Below the pieces are notes generated by a model that worked only from the letters and a program-made list of their open reading frames with translations, was not told where the DNA came from and made no database searches. From contig DPRC01000188.1 in NCBI GenBank assembly GCA_003537695.1, positions 7,414-13,821 on the forward strand: a stretch of 6,408 bases of DNA, read 5' to 3'. The translations under genes were made by a program, and so were the position numbers. This DNA is from Polaribacter sp. (GTDB lineage Bacteria; Bacteroidota; Bacteroidia; Flavobacteriales; Flavobacteriaceae). Shown here one piece after another: positions 5,300 to 6,408 of this stretch. How positions within the stretch are numbered: the first letter of the stretch is position 1; each line of letters starts with the position of its first letter.

Positions 5300-5311
5300 A
5301 ATTATTAAATC

Positions 5312-5346
5312 AAAAAAAATGCATCCAGATATTTAAATCTCGATGC
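5312..5346 (-). terminator. Intrinsic terminator after tpiA
   Basis: Read on the minus strand, GCATC (5346-5342) pairs with GATGC (5325-5321). One G-G mismatch follows, then AGAT pairs with ATCT around a 6-base loop. A single A and eight T follow (5319-5312), the usual shape of an intrinsic terminator. It lies 32 bases after the tpiA stop and 13 bases before the prmA start. Confidence 0.75.
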
Positions 5347-5353
5347 AAATTTA
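5346..5353 (-). promoter_or_regulatory. Candidate -7 box of a prmA promoter, overlapping the tpiA terminator
   Basis: TAAATTTG on the minus strand (5353-5346) is an exact TAnnTTTG element, 47 bases before the prmA ATG. No good TTTG -33 is seen 17-20 bases upstream. Transcription would start within the hairpin, so the resulting mRNA would lack the left arm and escape the terminator. Confidence 0.5.
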
Positions 5354-5378
5354 TTATAATTAAATCTAAATGTGCTGT

Positions 5379-6137
5379 TTAAATAGCATTAATAATTCCC
5401 ACAAAATCCGCAACATTTAAAGCTGCTCCACCAATTAAACCACCATCTACATCTGGCTTCGAGAAAATTTCTTCTGCATTTGCTGGCTTTACACTTCCAC
5501 CGTATAAAATTGAAACTGCGTCTGCCACGCTTGTAGTGTATTTTTTCTCTACAATGCCTCTAATAAAAGCATGCATTTCTTGTGCTTGCGCTGCACTTGC
5601 TGTTTCCCCTGTACCAATTGCCCAAACCGGTTCGTATGCCAAAATAATATGAGCCCAATCTTTTCCTTCTAAATGAAATAAAGCATTTTTTAATTGACTT
5701 TCTACCACCGAAAAGTGATTCCCAGACTTTCGGTCTTCTAACAATTCTCCAAAGCAGAAAATAGCTTCCATTCCTTTTTCTAAAACGGTATTCATCTTTT
5801 CTGCAAGTGCTCCATCTGTCTCATTAAAATAAGTTCTTCTTTCTGAATGCCCTAATATTACAGTTTCTACTCCAACTGCTTTTAACATGTCTGCAGAAAC
5901 TTCGCCTGTAAAAGCGCCATTTGCAGCTTGGTGCATGTTTTGAGCAACCACCTCTATCTTAGATTTTTTTGCAGCTTTAACTGAAGCCGATAAATTAACA
6001 AATGTAGGAGCAACAATGACACGCGTGTCTTGCAATGGATTCTCTTTAATTGCTTTTTTTAATTCTTTAATTAAATTTTTACTTCCTTTTTTGTCATTAT
6101 TTAACTTCCAGTTTCCCGCAACAATCTTTGTTCTCAT
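5379..6137 (-). CDS. tpiA: Triosephosphate isomerase
   Basis: Cytosolic glycolytic/gluconeogenic enzyme that interconverts dihydroxyacetone phosphate and glyceraldehyde 3-phosphate. The 252-residue length is normal for this TIM barrel. All catalytic parts are present: GNWKLN with K11; the ILGHSERR block with H97; AYEPVWAIGTG (167-177) with E169 and the phosphate-gripping loop 6; and LYGGSVKPAN (210-219) and GGLIGGAAL near the C-terminus for phosphate binding. CFGE at 128-131 replaces the more common CIGE, a conservative change. The start at 6137 gives MRTKIVAGNWK, the standard N-terminus. It ends before an intrinsic terminator and is preceded by a 112-base gap without an exact -7 box; TAATTTTA (6197-6190) is the nearest match. 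Confidence 0.98.
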   Translation of the reverse strand: MRTKIVAGNWKLNNDKKGSKNLIKELKKAIKENPLQDTRVIVAPTFVNLSASVKAAKKSKIEVVAQNMHQAANGAFTGEVSADMLKAVGVETVILGHSERRTYFNETDGALAEKMNTVLEKGMEAIFCFGELLEDRKSGNHFSVVESQLKNALFHLEGKDWAHIILAYEPVWAIGTGETASAAQAQEMHAFIRGIVEKKYTTSVADAVSILYGGSVKPANAEEIFSKPDVDGGLIGGAALNVADFVGIINAI

Positions 6138-6249
6138 GTTTATAATTTTAAAAGCCTTTCAAGCTATTTCGTACGATTAATTTCTGAAGTAAAATTAAGA
6201 AATGTGTTGGTATTTTATCCTTAGAAATAAAAATAGTTACTAAAACGAT

Positions 6250-6408
6250 TTATATAGCTTTTTTCAAGGCTGCCTGCAACAGAGAATCTGAAGCCTTTGT
6301 AGCGTTAAATAGTGTAATCACCCCGGTCTCATTAATCACGATATACCTCGGAATCCAACTTAAATCAATAAAATCGACAAAAGCCCCCACTTTCATCCCT
6401 TTTGGAAG
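6250..6408 (-). CDS. Thioredoxin-like / TlpA-type protein, C-terminal 52 residues only
   Basis: The frame enters from the right window edge and stops at 6252-6250. The visible 52 residues contain SWIPRYIVINETGVITLFNA, which fits the part of a thioredoxin fold after the active site: the cis-proline (IPRYIVI) and the following beta-hairpin with a D/N-x-G turn. This is how TlpA-, ResA- and AhpC-like proteins end. The CxxC motif and any signal peptide lie outside the window, so redox activity and location are not shown. It runs in the same direction as tpiA with a 112-base gap. From memory, a TlpA-like gene next to tpiA is common in Bacteroidota. No terminator is obvious after its stop. Confidence 0.75.
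   Translation of the reverse strand, partial: LPKGMKVGAFVDFIDLSWIPRYIVINETGVITLFNATKASDSLLQAALKKAI

Overview
The window looks like a chromosomal segment of an AT-rich member of the Flavobacteriaceae (Bacteroidota). Three things point there. Several genes and the tRNA are preceded by the Bacteroidota -7 promoter element TAnnTTTG instead of a sigma-70 -10 box. Start codons lack consistent Shine-Dalgarno sequences and sit behind A/T-rich leaders. The gene content (tpiA-prmA-clpS cluster, a DUF2007 protein, a short LPSFTKKRLDLSKA-type protein) matches what I know of this family. I cannot name the genus.

Layout. At 1-663 (minus) lies the N-terminal two thirds of a CaCA-family Na+/Ca2+ antiporter, cut by the window edge. 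A divergent promoter region (664-855) separates it from a small plus-strand operon: a 50-residue protein (856-1008) followed after 11 bases by a DUF2007 protein (1020-1250). Next comes tRNA-Arg(ACG) at 1311-1384 with its own promoter and a strong terminator. A gene-poor stretch (1433-1785) holds a second, unassigned terminator-like hairpin. It is followed by a membrane-anchored class C beta-lactamase-fold serine hydrolase (1786-3018). The next 430 bases hold no convincing gene but contain two near-identical leader-like repeats, then a promoter for a DUF2237 protein (3451-3816). A bidirectional gap with a hairpin and T tract (about 3830-3884) separates this from a minus-strand block.

The minus-strand block, read right to left, is: the C-terminal end of a thioredoxin/TlpA-like protein (cut by the window edge), triosephosphate isomerase (tpiA), ribosomal protein L11 methyltransferase (prmA), the ClpS adaptor (clpS) and an uncharacterised 90-residue protein 2 bases downstream of clpS. 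This is a housekeeping cluster joining glycolysis, ribosome modification and N-degron proteolysis. A terminator after tpiA overlaps an apparent promoter for prmA, so prmA-clpS-orf90 may form its own transcription unit.

I see no mobile element, CRISPR array, prophage or obvious new defence system. The least explained parts are the repeat-bearing region 3016-3340, the unassigned terminator at 1637-1664, and the small proteins at 856-1008 and 3892-4164.
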